Made by a program: the position numbers and the translations under genes. Source: Heterobilharzia americana (lineage: Eukaryota; Platyhelminthes; Trematoda; Strigeidida; Schistosomatidae). From it: 64,000 bases of DNA. The stretch lies in the NCBI GenBank assembly GCA_944470555.2, contig OX104127.1, forward strand, positions 42,459,934-42,523,933, given 5' to 3'. Below are positions 36,201-51,200 of the stretch, piece by piece. Below the pieces are notes generated by a model that made no database searches, was not told the DNA's origin, and worked only from the letters and a program-made list of their open reading frames with translations. How positions within the stretch are numbered: the first letter of the stretch is position 1; the number at the start of each line of letters is the position of its first letter.

Positions 36201-39200
36201 ACAAGGATACCCATAAAGCGACATGGATTTCACCAGATGGACACACTAAAAATCAGATCAACTTCATCTCAATCTCAAGAAAATGGAGACGCAGTCTACT
36301 TGACACAAAATCAAGAAGAGGAGCAGATGTAGGTTCAGATCACTCACTATCTAGTGCAAGGAACCTTTCAAATCAAGTTGAAAGCCTTCAAGGAAGCTGG
36401 TGATAGACCGCAGTTTAAGTACAACACTCGGAAACTGAAGGATGAAACTACATAGGAAATCTTCACGTCAGCCATCAAGACAAAATGGGAGATATCGAAG
36501 AACATCCTTGAAGAAACCTGTATGGAAGAACACTGGAACTCTTTGAAAGCTATGTGGGAGGAAACCTGAATGACCGTATTAGGAAGGAAGAAGAAAGAAG
36601 TCAGGACAAGGAATGGATCTCGATGGATACATGGAAGTTGATGGAGGAGTGAGAGGAGGAGGGTGAGGCATAAGATGAACCAGTGCAAGGATGCACAACG
36701 AAAAGATGAACTCAGTACAACGTGTAAAACACTGGACAAAGAAGTGAAGAAGAGTACACGGAAAGACAAAAGACACTTCTACGAAACACTGGCAAGTGAA
36801 GCAAAACAGGCTGCAGGCTGATAGGAGAGACCTGACAACATTGTATCAAATAACCAGGTTATTATATGGCAGAGAAGAGATCAACGCAAATGAAACCAAT
36901 AAAAGATGAAGAAGGAAATTTAATTACGAAAAAAGAGAAACAAAAGAAACAATGGGCCGACCACTTCAAGAAGCTCTTCAATCGACCACCACCTGCACTT
37001 CGTCCAGAAATACCACCTACAGCCGCAGAACTACAAGTGAACATTAATCCTCCAACGAAAATGGAAGTCCTGAACGCCATAAAGCTACTGAAATGGGGGA
37101 AAGCAGCAGGACCAGATGGGATCGCGCCAGAAGCACTGAAAACAGACGCAGAGACAACAGCGGACATGCTCACACAACACCACTATTGCAGAAGATGTGG
37201 AAGAAAGGGAAGGTACCTGCCTATTGATTGGAAGAAGGGTTACCTTGTCAAACTTCCGAAGAAGGGAGACCTCAGTGTTTGCAAGAACTGGCGCGGAATC
37301 ACTCTCCTGTCCACCCCAAGCTAAATATTAAACCGCATCATCCTGGAGAGGCTTAAGGATGCACTGGATTCAAAACTACGACCGGAACAGGATGGCTGGA
37401 TTCAGGAATAAAAAATCATGTGCAGACCAAATTGCAACGCAACACTACGCATCATCATAGAACAGAGTATAAAATGGCAATCAACTCTCTACCTCAACTT
37501 CATACACTTTCACAAGGCCTTCCGCAGCGTCGACTGACAAGTAATTTGGAAACTGCTTCAATACTACGGAATACCACAAGCCTTTATCAATCTCAATCAA
37601 CAACTATATGAAGACACCACATGCCAAGTAATTCACAATGGGAAGCTCAATGATGCTTTTAAAGTGGAGACAGGCAGGATTAAAACAAGGTTGCCCATTA
37701 TCACCCAGGATATTCCTGATTGTGGTCGACTGGATCATGCAACAAACAGTGGGGGGCGAGAAGAAGGGGATACACTGGCTGGACTGCGGACAAGAACCTA
37801 GAAGATCTGGATTTCGACAGTGATGACTTGTGTCTGATGTCGCACATACTGGAAGATCTATACGCGAAAACTAACCGGTTGTCAGAAGAGACAGCGAAGA
37901 CGCGACTTCAAGTGAATATAGACAAGAAAGAGGTGATAAAGATACCGTACCAACAACAACAGCAAACTCCAATCACTATAAACGGGAGAAACTTAAAGGA
38001 AGTAACCTCCTTCACCTATCTAGGCAGCACTGTTTCAACTACAGGCAACACAGGCACAGACGAGGATGTCAAATTCAGAATCGGAAAAGCAAGACAGGCG
38101 TTCATTAGCCTGAAACCAGTGTGGAGATCTTCTGAACTCAGCATGTGTAACAAGATCTGGATTTTCAACACCAATTCAGTCAAGTCAGTGCTTCTGTATG
38201 GTTCAGAGACTTGGCGCGTCACGAAAAGGATTTCCAATAAACTACAGACATTCATCAACAACTGCTTACGCTGGCTCGCTACTGAAGATCAGATGGATTG
38301 CCAGAAAGAATAAGCAACAAGGAACTCTGGGAACGAACCAACCAAGAACCTATCACCCAACAAATATGCAGCAGAAGGAAGTGGAGATGGATTGGATTGG
38401 GCATACACTGAGAAGGCCGACAGGGGTCATCACGCTCTAGGTCAGGCCCTCGAGTGGAACCCCCATGGGAAGCGACGAGTTGGGTGTCCGAGGTGAGGGT
38501 GACATGGAGGAGATGGTGTGAGTAGGAAATGAGAGCTTGTGGGCTGTCGTGGAGCCAGGTTCAAAAGATTTCAGTGAACAGAGTGTAATGGAGACGTGCT
38601 ATTGAAGCCCTATGTTCCATTAGAAACCCATGGGACTAATGATAGAAATAATAATAATAATCTGTCTTCAGAAGATTTTTCCGTATCCCTGAGTTTTGAT
38701 ACAGTGAGCTAATAAACTCAGTCTTCAAGTAATGACTCACTTTTGCCTGAATATCTATTATTCCTCTCAACTACTGTAAATTCTGTGTTGGGATTGACTT
38801 ATGTTGTGAATTCTAGATCTCGTCACATTGCTCACAATGTTACAGCAAACCTACAAGTACTATATGTTCTGAGTATATTGGGGAAATAGAAAGCACCTGA
38901 AAGTAAATGGAACAGTGATATCAACAGATTAGAATGCTAGACTGAATGCCCCGTCCATTGCACCAAAGATTTCACTGATTCCTCGGTTGACGTAAGTCTT
39001 TCAGCATAACTCTTTACATCTATCGACCCACGCCCCCTAAAAACTACTGAATTAAATGTAGGTGGAACATTTATGGAAAGTAATTATATATTAGATCAGT
39101 CTCTTTTCTATAGTAATACCTACTAGATGACATTTCGAGCAGAATTTATTCCTCGTAATCATATCAACATAATCACACAACTTTCTGGTCTATTTTTTAT

Positions 39201-42200
39201 GGTTCTAGTATTTTTCATTCTTTGACGTTATTGGTAGCAAAATTTTCCACACGAATCAGTCTATATTACTCTATATATTAGTCTGCATTACTTTTATATT
39301 AGTGTATGCACTGAGAAATGTCAGAGTTCAATATTCAAAAATCTTTTTACTAATTATACAAAACAACGTTCAATGGAAATCAGTTTTTTCTCTTACGGTC
39401 TGTATTCGAATAAGAGTTTACTTTAACCAATGTATTAGTCAGATACACTGGTTGCAATGCAAAAACATCCCTACTTTCTGAGTTATTAACGGGCAGTGAT
39501 CTCCCTTTGGTGATCAAGAATATTACCTCAGAATGCGTGTAAGGTCCACATACCTTTCTACTACCTAACCATACATTCCCACTATCATCATAAAATAAAC
39601 CATCTAGAGTTCAGGAAAACCAGGAGGTGATTAGTAGTTGAAATGTGTTGAATAGCTTTGTGTAAACGTTCATGACCAACTGTCGATGGTCAGATTCGGT
39701 TAGTCAAGGTTGTTATTCTTGTAAAGCCCAGTTTTGCATAAAACATTGTCATTGGTCTGAACATTTTTAACCTGTCATTCTCACACCACTTTGACAGCAT
39801 GACCACTAGTAGTACTTTATTTTATGCCTCCATTGTAGTAATGTAATTCGTTGATTGGTTAATCCTCACTCCTACTCTTACTCTTACTCTTACTATGTCA
39901 GTGTCTCAAATTACGGACAAGGTCATATGACGTGTGCATACACAGTCACGTGTTTTTGAATTAACTGATTATCATACTCGAAGGAATAAACTCTCCCATC
40001 ATCCAACTTCGGCCTTCTTCTCTATTCGTCCCGGGTTGCAGTCGGTGGCTGTTGCGTACGCAGTTAGCTGTCAGTTAAGCGTGTGTATTATATCCGTTCG
40101 GAATATATAACACTAATATTGTAGTGAGATCGATTTTCACAAGTTATCTTTCTTCACCCATAGTTGTGAGTCTTTATCTCTGAAATGCATATCTTCCTCC
40201 CAATCCCTTAATGAATGGTTTCTCAATAACCTTTAAAATAACAAATCCTTTTTTTCGGTACCTTCTCACAACACTGCCACTCCTATAGATGTCGTACATT
40301 TATTATCACCGTCTTACCTGTCATATATTACTCAATATATCAGCAGTAAGTTTTAATATAATCCCACGGTATTTAGAATAGAAAACCAAATCACATTAAT
40401 AGTGGAATATTCCACTGAAGAAGCTGTGACATACGCAGAGAAACGTCCAGGAAGATCCTGTTTTAGATTTTCTAAACACATTGGGAATTATATTAGGACT
40501 TATCTATCTAATGATAAAGGCAGACTTGGCGCCCAAACTCTTCCAGGACATTCGTAACAACTATGAACTGAATGTTTCGCATATATCTTCCACTGCTTCC
40601 ACTGCCTTAGTATTTCTCCTATATTTCACTTACTCTCGATGATCAGTTGCTCATGTTTTTTCTTGTAGTTTGCCTGAATGAATTACTCAGTATCATACCA
40701 CGTTTGGTGATCCAAGAGGATTAACTTCACTCAAACTAATTGCACAACAGCTTGCCGACTCAGATCCTGGAGTCAAGAAGTCAGCACTGAATTGTCTGCA
40801 TGCAGCTTACAATTTCCTAGGTCCTTCATTTTGGCAACATATTGGAAATGTAAGTTATTACCTAGTCATAAAATGCCTATTATTTTTTTGGTGATATTTT
40901 TCACTCCACCAATAGTTGATTGTAAATCCGACCACCTGTTAGTGAAAAACAGTAGGTAGTAGTCGTTTTCTAGATCCACTAATGTTCACATTATTGGGAC
41001 ACTAAAGTCGCTCCATACCTCATTTTCTTGTTCTCAAGATTGTTAACCAGTTCTAGTGTCATATAATGGAAGTTAGTTGTCAGGATACCCTAACACCTAG
41101 GTTTCATGTTTTGTCAGTGCTTATCAGCAAAAAGACTGGTTTCCCTCACTGATTTTTATCTGCGTAACTTATTGCTGAAATCAAAGACGTAACTATTGAG
41201 CTACTGAAGCCACGAATAAATCCATGTAGGACTGAATTCTGTGCACTAGCTGGTCACCAGTAGGTAACCGACTTAACTGTCTATTCTTTGGTACTTACTG
41301 AACACTGACTGATCTAAGTCTATCGCTCAGTGACAAGCATAAAACCTAAGTCAAGCAGAACTCTCTACCAATTAATTCTCACTATCTGACAGAAAGATAC
41401 AGTACACCGCAGTGTCGCGTCACTTTACCTAGTAGCTACCTTGAGAAAGCGAATCGATAGATTTCGATCAGTGCTAAGCACTATAGAATAAACGGCCCCA
41501 TCCGTGACCAGCTCGTCATAAGGCTTGAACCTCCCTCCATTTGTTGGAACTTTAGATTCCAAATTATGTTATCAGGCATATGTTTGTCTCATATCGTCGT
41601 ACACGAACAGGTATGCAATTACTGAGTTTTTCTGGTTTGTCATCCACACTGACCACTTTGCCACACTTCATCACACTTAGATTAAATGAAAACAGAAAAA
41701 CAATAAAAAGTGTGCTGAATATAAACAAACCTTTTGAAAATGGTCTGGAAGATTGTACAATTAAATTTCTCCAAAACAACTCGAAATCTCATTATCAAAC
41801 CCTTTCAATGAGTGAATATGTAACTCAGACAGACAAGATAAGCGTAAGACGAGGCATTACTGCGTAACGGTCCGAATTGCCACAATTCGTATGAGCAAAT
41901 CAAACAAGAAAGTACTGAGATGAAATAATGAGGAAGAAAGTAGTCAAAACCAGTGGGAGGTCATCAAAAGCGAGTAACGAGTAATGAGAGAGTATTGAAA
42001 TTCAGTATGACAATTAACATGAGGATAATTTATGGATACATCTACGCAACTAGAACTAATTCTCAGCCATGTCATCTAGACTCTCCAATCACTTTTCATG
42101 TTATCCTGTGGATCCCAACCCGAAGTTTGAATTCCCCTACATGCCTTTAGACTGATAGTCAAACATGTCAGGGACTGATGCCATGTTTTAGCGTGACCGT

Positions 42201-45200
42201 CCTTAACCTTTATCCAGCCTGAAACTATTGCAACCAGCATCGTGCAACAAGGAGGGTGGAGACTAGACATGCGTAGCACATGTCTCAAGCCACCTGATGC
42301 TACCTACCCTATAGAAAGAGGTTAGAAAGGGTTGGCCCCAAAAAGCACACTTTTGTCTGCCCTGCAGTCTTCCAGTGCCTGCAGTATGGGTTTTTCCTAT
42401 CCAACGTTATTATTATTATTATTCGTCGCTTGGGTTCCTAGTGGAATATTGTGAGTGATTCGGTAGCACGTCTACACTTCACTCTCTTCTCTGTAGTCTT
42501 TCCGACCTGGCTCCACGATTACCCACAAGCTTTCATTTCTTCCCCACACGGTCTCCTCCATGTCATCCTAGCCTCAGACGCCCAACTCGTCGTTTTCCAT
42601 ATGGGTTCCACTCGAGGGCCTGAACTGGTGTGGTGCGTGATGTCCCCGAATGGTGTTCTCAGTGTATGTTCAGTCTAATCCATCTCCACTTTCTTCTGTT
42701 GTATACTTGTTGGGCGATAGGTTGTTGGTTGGTTGGTTACCAGCCATCCAGCCAGAGTTCGTTGTTGCTTATTCCTATTATTCTGGCCATGTGATTTTGA
42801 GTATGGGGTGAGCGTAGTCGGCAGCTGTTGATGATGAGTGTCTGTAGTTTGTTGTAAGTGCTTTTTGTGACGCACCAAGTTTCTGAAGCATATAGGAGAA
42901 CTGACTTGACTTGAGTTGACGTTGGTGTTTAAAATGCGGATGTTGTTGACGCTTTATGCTGAGTGGAGTGGAGTGGAGTGCAGTAGATGTGCACACTGGT
43001 TTCAGGTTAATGCAGGAAAGTCTGTCATGCTGTCTTTGCTATCCTGGTTGACTTAGACATGGTCATCTGTGCCTGTGCCGCCTGTAGTTGAAACGATGCT
43101 GCCTAGGTAGGTGGGTAGGTAGGTAGGTAGGTAGGTGAAAGAGACAACTTGGTTTATGTTTCTCCCGTTGATGGTGATTGGTGCTTGTTATGGTTGGTTG
43201 TTTTTGTTGGTTGGATATGTTCATCACCTCTATCTTCTATGTTCACATGAAGGAAGTCCTGCTTTCGCTGCCTCTTCTGCCAACTTGTTAGTTTTCGCCT
43301 GTACATCTTCGAGTTTGTGCGACATCAGACATAAATCATCGGCGAAACCCTAGTTTTCTAGGGTCTTTTCGTCGGTCCAGCCAGCATATGCCCCTCTTCC
43401 CGCTCCTCATAGTTTATTGCATAATCCAGTCCAACACAATCATGAAGATTACGGGTGATAGTAGGCGGCTGCTCCGTCCTGCTCCTGTCTTCACTTCAAT
43501 GGCATCACTGAGGTTTCCATTGTGAATCACTTGGCATGTGACGTCTTCATATAGCTGTTGAATGATGTTGATAAAGATTTGTAGCACTAAGACCGTAGTG
43601 TTGAAGCAGTTGCCTGCCAAATTACTTCTCGGTCAACACTGTCAAAGGCCTTTTCAAAGTCGATAAAGTTGAGGTAGAGAGTTGACTGCCAGTCTATACT
43701 CTGTTCTATGATGATGCGTAGCGTAGTGTTGCGATTTGATCCACACATGACTTTTTATTCCTGAATCCAGCCAGCCAGCCAGACTGTTCCTGTCGTAATT
43801 TTGAATCCAGAGCATTGTTTAGTCTCTCCAGGATGATGCAGCATAATATTTCGCTTTGGGTGGAAAGCAGCCTGATTCCTCACCAGTTCTTGCAAAGGCT
43901 TAGGTCTTCCTTTTTTAGGAGTTTGACGAAGTACCCCTTCTTCCATTCTGCAGGTAACTTTCCTTCCTTCTAAACCTTCTGCAGTAGTGGTGTGAGTATC
44001 TCCTCTGTTGTCTCTGCGTCTGTTTTCAGTGCTTCTGATGTAATCTCATGTGGTCGTGCTTTTTCTCGGATTTCAGCACCTTCATGGTGTTAACCATTCA
44101 AATTACATACCAACAGTCCTTCAAAGGTAGTATGTTTTTTGACCTCAAGCAGATGTCTAATGTGCTCTTCGTTGAAACAAATCCATTTCTTCCTCTCTCT
44201 TTCTCTTTCTCTTTTTCTCTCTCTCCCCCTCTCTCTCTCTCTCTCAGGTGCCCTATAGAAACAACTTCCATGATGTGGGCAGTCGGGAAGTGTCAATCGC
44301 ACATAACCTCTACTTCCTATTTCTGTCTCGTACTTTGCCCTCACTTCCTGATGCCTACATTACGCATCTTACACCTCTCTTAACCTCTCACTCTTCCAAC
44401 ATTACCAAAGATTCTGTCCATCGAGGCTTCATTCCTAGTATCCTAAGAACCCACCACCGATTTCATATTTGAGCTTTCAGCATCCGAATACTGTGCCATA
44501 TCGGACAGCAGGTATATCTTATTGGTTATGCAGAATCTCAAGCCATGTATGTGTGCTGTGTTTCTGAGACACGTATGCGGGACAGTGAGGTTATTCATCA
44601 TTTGACCTCACATGGCCACTGTGATAAATATTGAAAATTCGCCTTGCGAGTATCCAGAAACTCAATGGCTATCTCGTGGACTCGCTGTTGTAGGAAGGGA
44701 GGCATGACATTGGGTAATACAGCAGGATACCAGTAAACAGCCACCTGTGTGCTGTTCGGCTGAATTGATCTGTAAGAACTGAAAAAAATCATCATGCTGG
44801 GCGATGCCTATTGGTGGTCTCTGCCTACGCACCCAGTGACTGGGTTTCGGATGATGCAAAGGATGAATTCTATGAAAAGTTGTCAGTTTCGCTACAGAAA
44901 GCAAAACGTGTAGATATAGTTATAATGGCAGGTAACTTAAACGCCCAAATAGGCACGCTTAAGCAGTTAGAAAAGCATCTGGGAGGTGTCTATGGAACCT
45001 CATGCCAACGAATCGACAGCGATAAACCTATCTAGCAATTTCGTTCCGATAATCACTTGTTTCAGTCCAGCACTAACTCCAAGCATAAGGAGAGGTGCTG
45101 TCTCACATGATGTCCGCTGACATCAAACCAGTGATCGACGCAGATATATCATATTTCTACAAGCCATCGGTGGAGATAGGCAAGCGTTTATCTGAACGTG

Positions 45201-48200
45201 ATAGCAATGTTCCTCCTAGGGGAAACCTGGTGTAATACTGAGTCTCCTGTAGAAACAACGGTAAAGGGAGTTGGTGACCTACATCCAAAGAAAAGACGGC
45301 ATTTGAGTCTGTTGACTGTGGGGTATTGCGTCAGTATCTGACTGTGGACGAAGCGCCGTGCAATTATTTGCCCCTAATCATAACTTTCTACTCGAACTCA
45401 CATAGTCATCCAAATGGCTTATGGAAGGTTTTGATGTGAATTGCCAACAACTTGTGTCCGCCAGGATTGCACATTGTCATCGTTCTTGTTTAACTTCGTT
45501 ATTGACTTAGTAATGGACATAACATTAGTTTAATGATATCCGGGTTCAGAGGAATTGGTCTACTCTATGGTGATCATCTGGTCGACTTGGAGTATACAGA
45601 GGACATTGTCGAGCGAGCTGAAGACGCTGACAGAATGTAGAGTGTTGTGAGTGTGGTGAGCAGTAATCTGAGTATGTTTGACTGGGATGGGTTTTGGACC
45701 TGTGGAACGTAAGATGATGTTTTAGGGGTGGTGTGTAAAAGTACTGGCAGTTGTAAGATGGGTAGTGAAGTGGTGGCGCCGATCAGAGAGGTATCCAACT
45801 ATCTATTAAATGATGTGTATACTGCGTTGTAATTGATTCTGTGTTGTTATGCGTCTGAGACAGGAGCGTTAAAAGTAGGATATATGAGATGGTTACAAAA
45901 TTTTGATTCCAGTTGTCTTCGTAGCATTTCTGTTGTTTTGGTGGAACTAGCGTGAGAGGAATGTTGAAGTTGTTGGGTGAAGGGTACTAAGCAAGTCGGT
46001 TGATAAGGTTGTGCACTTCCACCGATTATGATGGTTTCGTGTATATCTACTTTGTCTAGAAATAGCCTGAATTATGTATATGTGGACGCTTGTACAATAA
46101 CCTTTAGATCCCACCCTTAAGAGTCGCTCATTTCCTCCTTAGCGGAAAAGGAGGTAATATAAGAAATGGTGTATTAACAATGTCAACGTCAATTTCAAGA
46201 ATATATGCAAACTGCGAGGTCTATGTATATTACAATAACCTTGGCTATTTCCAGACTTTTCTGCACTTAAATCCTATTGATGTTTCATCTCTTCAATTTG
46301 ATGCTTACACGTTGAAACACGTGTTTTTCCCGAAACTTCGAAGCAAAGCGATTGGATGAAAAAAAGCTTTAGGCATATGCAGCTTCTTATGAGGGTTTGG
46401 TCAATCTTTCGAGACACTGTAATAGATGGCTTGGATATGTATGTGCATGCCGAGCCACCATCCACCTCTCTATGCAATACTGGTGAAAGTTGGATGAGGT
46501 TGGAAGAGAGCTGAGGATGCCCAAACCAATATGTAGCGCTAGTGCATGAATTGCCTGACTGTTGGTCTGGACCGTGTTAGGTGTAGACTGCCCTATGTTA
46601 GGGTTACCGAAACGAAAGGAATCAGTGGTTGTGAACTCTTTGTGACAGCTTTTGAAGCATGAATATTTGCATTAACCGTTATCTTCAAATTGTTTATTCC
46701 CTCACACCACTTTTTCTATCAGCTTGTTTTTTGTATACAGTTGTGATTTGTGACAAATGGAAGCGATTCACTTGTTTTTGTACGAATTTCTACCTTTATT
46801 TTGTTTGTCTGTTTGTTTGCTTGATGCTAATTAAGTTGATGAGATATATAATCCTTGAATTAATTAGTTTCTGATGATCTGATAATAGCTGAATGACTGC
46901 AACTCCCAAAAAACATTTTTGCTTGTTGAAACTGGCACTACGATTGACGAGGATTCTTACTTATAAAAATTGTTGCTACAAGAGTATATGATTGAAGTTG
47001 AAGAATACAACTGTATGTTTGTTAGATATAAATAGTATGCAGAAAAATTTAACACCATTTTGTACTGACAAAGATGTTACATTTTGACATATTGCTTACT
47101 GATAACCAGAATCCACTAAATCCTTGTTACCTAAACTGAAGTTGTAGTTTTGATAAGATGCTAACACTTTGTTTCTTATACTGACTGTAAACTAATGTTT
47201 AATAATACACATTTCTTTTCTTTTATACCTGTTTTATAGTCGCCAAGTTCCATTTTAACCTTGATGCTTTACATTCCACTAGTGTATATTTTGTTTATTT
47301 GTACTATGATGACCAGTAAAACACAGGAAAAATAAAGAGATTTTTAAGATTCTGAACCAGGAGTAGTAACATTCTTCGTAGTATACAATGCCAGCAACCC
47401 ATTATAAAATCCCTGCTTCGAACCATTTTATTATTTATTATTATTAGTCCCTTGGGTTCCTAGTGGAACATAGGGCTTCGGTAGCACGCCTCCAGTGACC
47501 TCTGTTCTCTGAGATCTTTTGAACCTGGTCCCACGACAGCCCAGAAGCTCTCATTTCCTCCTCGCACGACCTCCTCCATGTCACCCTTGGACGTCCAACT
47601 CGTCGCTTCCCATGGGGATTCCACTCGAGCTACTGGCCTGACGCGTGATGTCCTCAGTCGGCTTTCTCAGTGCATGGCCAATCCATCTCCACTTCTTCCT
47701 GCATATTTGTTGCGTGATAGGTTCTTGGTTGGTTCGTTGCCAGAGTTCCTTGTTGCTTATTCTTTCTGGCAATCCATCTGATCTTCAGTAGCGAGCCAGC
47801 GTAAGCAGTTGTTGATGAATGTCTGTAGTTTATTGGAAATGCCTTTCGTGACGCGCCAAGTCTCTGAACTATACAAGAGCACTGACTTGACGTTGGTGTT
47901 GAATATCCGTATCTTGTTCCATACCATACCATACCATACCACTCATATATTGGTTTGTACATTATCATTGATCTATTTTTTGTTATCATAAACAAGTTAC
48001 TTCTTCATATACTCAATGGAAAATTATTATTATATGGTTCTTATATATTATAAAATAAATTTTATTCAGCTTCCAGAACGAGATAAAAAGTCGCTTGAAC
48101 AATATCTATCATCCGAACCTCAACTTACTTCACCTACCTTAGATAACTTTGAAGGGTTTGAAACAGAAACACCATCTAAATCGTGTGTTATAAAGAATGC

Positions 48201-51200
48201 ACAACTATCTGCATCTCATACACGAAGCCTTGTTCGGTGAGTTTCTTGTCTTCTACTTAAGTCTACGTTACACATATGATTTATGAATCTTCCCATTAAA
48301 AATACTTGTCATATTTCATCATAATTTGTTTCCTTTCAAAAAATATGGTTTTGTTTTAACGTTGGATTATTGTGATTAGTTTAGAGATAATGAAACCTTA
48401 AGTCATATTTCTACTTTTTCTCTGCTTTTTGGTTTTTGCACGTTATGAATTGATGATGATCTTGACCAGTAAACTGTAGGTTTTCTTGTGAAACTTAGGA
48501 AAAACGCATCAACAACTATTTCTATGCTTTTAACGTTGAATTTTCATTTATCACTGTTTAGTTTGTATCAATGAGCAGTGCTCAGTGTTTTCATGTTATC
48601 TCTAAGACCTCTTCAGGTCGTTTAATATCTGTTACACAGTCACATGAGTAACTAAATAATCGTTAGGGAGATCAATTTACAGAAAATCAGTGTGGAATAG
48701 TCAACTGGCGAACTTTCATAACTGGGTCCCTATGAATCGTAAACGAAACCAGATCACATCTCTTGCCATTTGCGTTAGACGAATGTGCCATCTTAATGTG
48801 TTAGAAGAGGAAATTTCTGTTCTAAAAAACATCCTGGTTGAAAACGTATTCCTACCACGCTTTATGGACAAAAATATCAAGTCTAAACCTAGCAAAGAGA
48901 ACCTTACCACCATACCAAAAAAGACACTATATAAATCTAAACTTCAAAGGTGATTCTACCTCTGAGAGTCTAAAAAAAGAGGATATTGAACGCTGTAAGG
49001 AGAACATTTTTTGCATCAATGCTGAGACCAGTATTCTCTTGTTGCCCAACGATATCTAACAACCCAAAGGAGAAACTTTTATATCTGGCCACTTATATGT
49101 GCATATATCAATTCACTTGCTCTTGTGTGGAGCCATGTAAATAGGTCGTTCAATGCGACTGTTATACAAAAGGGTTCAAGGACAATATCTCGCGTGGTTA
49201 CAAAGAGGCTACAATGGAGCGATATGAAGCGCTATGATTGAACACATCGTGAACTCGAATCACGCTGTCTGAAGAACTTCCTAATTCAAAGTCGTCTACA
49301 ATGTAAAAAGAAACCTTCCAAAGGCTGTATGTCTTTGTATTCTCTGCATCGCCAAAGCTCTTGCCACCCATACGGAGAAGCTTGAACCGTGTACTGGAAA
49401 GAATATTGTTCAACTCCTCCTTTCTGGTCTTAGTTTTCAGTCTTTTGGAATCTCCTCTAACTGTCTCCCCCCCCCCGCCTCTTTCCCTTCCTTTTTTCGA
49501 TTTTGACACAGTTCATTCCCCAAGTAATTTGCTATTCATTCTTGTTGCTATGCTGTGCCTTATCACAACTCAGTTTCCAATTGTGTCATCATGTTACGAA
49601 ACTGCTTGATTAATATTCATTACTCATGAATTTTTGATTTTAATGATACTTCATTTATAGACACTTTATGTTACTATATTGACAGACTGTCAAATCTTTA
49701 CACTAGAAAATGTATAAATTTTCAATTGTACGTTTTGAAAATGAAATCGCTGAAAAGAGACTCTTCACTGATATACTTGTTCTTCTTTCATATTCTGATG
49801 GGTATATTTCATACATTGAAATCGTTCGTAATTGTGTTTAAACACCACAAATGTTCAGGTTTATTTAGAAAATGTTATCATCGGTTGTGTGTTGCTGTAA
49901 ACGTCTGTAACGGTAACATCAAAACTGCTCATGAAGTCTAATTTTTGGGAAGTACAGCATGATGATATGTATTGAAGTTTTTCACCCATTCAGCTTTACA
50001 CTCAGGTCTTATGTTGCATATTTATTGACTTATTCATCAAGTTCATAATGCTGTTTCCATTCCAACTATGAGTTCTAAATTGACCAATGTATCAAATTCT
50101 TGACGTAGAGTTATAACTATATTGATGGTTATCAATAAATTTATATGAATTGACAAGAATGCAGTGTTAATTAAGTGGTATTATTCCACTCTGAAGGCGA
50201 ATTTGTTGACCATTTTGAACTGGTAGACAATAAGCTCAGTTATGCATACACCAGTGAAAAGTCATTAGCTATCTTCTGACCTTTGACCTTACTCTTTACT
50301 CACTGTACATTTTTAGCTTTAAAATCTCGATCTATATTCTCTTGAGTTCTAGTCATTTTTATAGGGAACAGTTTTTTTCAACTCAAAGATACTATGCTAT
50401 TCGTATGTAACTAATACCTTGAAATTCTTGATCTTTTTTAAGTTTTTTGGATTGTAATAAGTCGAGTCCAGGTAGTCAATTTTTTCGTTCTTATGAGTTC
50501 TAATAACTTATCCATACCACACTATATCGTATCCATATTCAGTCTTCAGTCTCTTATCCCCTGTGCAAACAATATCCTGATACTTCATAACACATTCCAG
50601 TTGTCTTGTAAATGACGTCAGTACTCATCATCACTTCGTAAAGGATCCGTATCTCAATTCGTTATTTCTTTGTAGCAATATAGGCAACCAGCCAACTAAT
50701 CTGTTTAAGTTGATGTTTCTATATTTTTGCAACATTGTGATTTTCATCTAAAGATCTGGATAAAAATTATGTCACGTTTAGTTGCAGCATTCACAGAAGA
50801 TTGGCATCTTAGTGGGGGTTACGTTCATTAGTTATATAGTGAATGGTTTACGGCTAAAATCGCACTGTTTCTACTTAAGAAAAGGATGATCAATTTGCAA
50901 ATAATTTACAAATTCCACCGTCCATGTTGACATTTCTCACAGTTAAATAGTTTTTCAACTGCTCATCTGTGGTATCAACAAAGTTTTCACTGAAAACCAC
51001 TCAACTGTGATCAAAACGTGTGACCCCTGATACAGAAGTGCCAGGAACTAACGAAAGATATTACTACTGAACAACTTGAGTGGTTTCCAACTGCTCAAGT
51101 TGTTTAGTAGTTATATCTATCACTGTTTCTACTTCTTCATTTATTTGGTATGATTGCTCGATTACCATTGTAGTGAGAGGGACGTATTTCATCTAATCAG

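Noticed and set aside
44048..44383. ORFs of 84-111 codons with long SFSFSLS or RERERE runs.
   Set aside because: They are produced by translation of the (CT)n tract.
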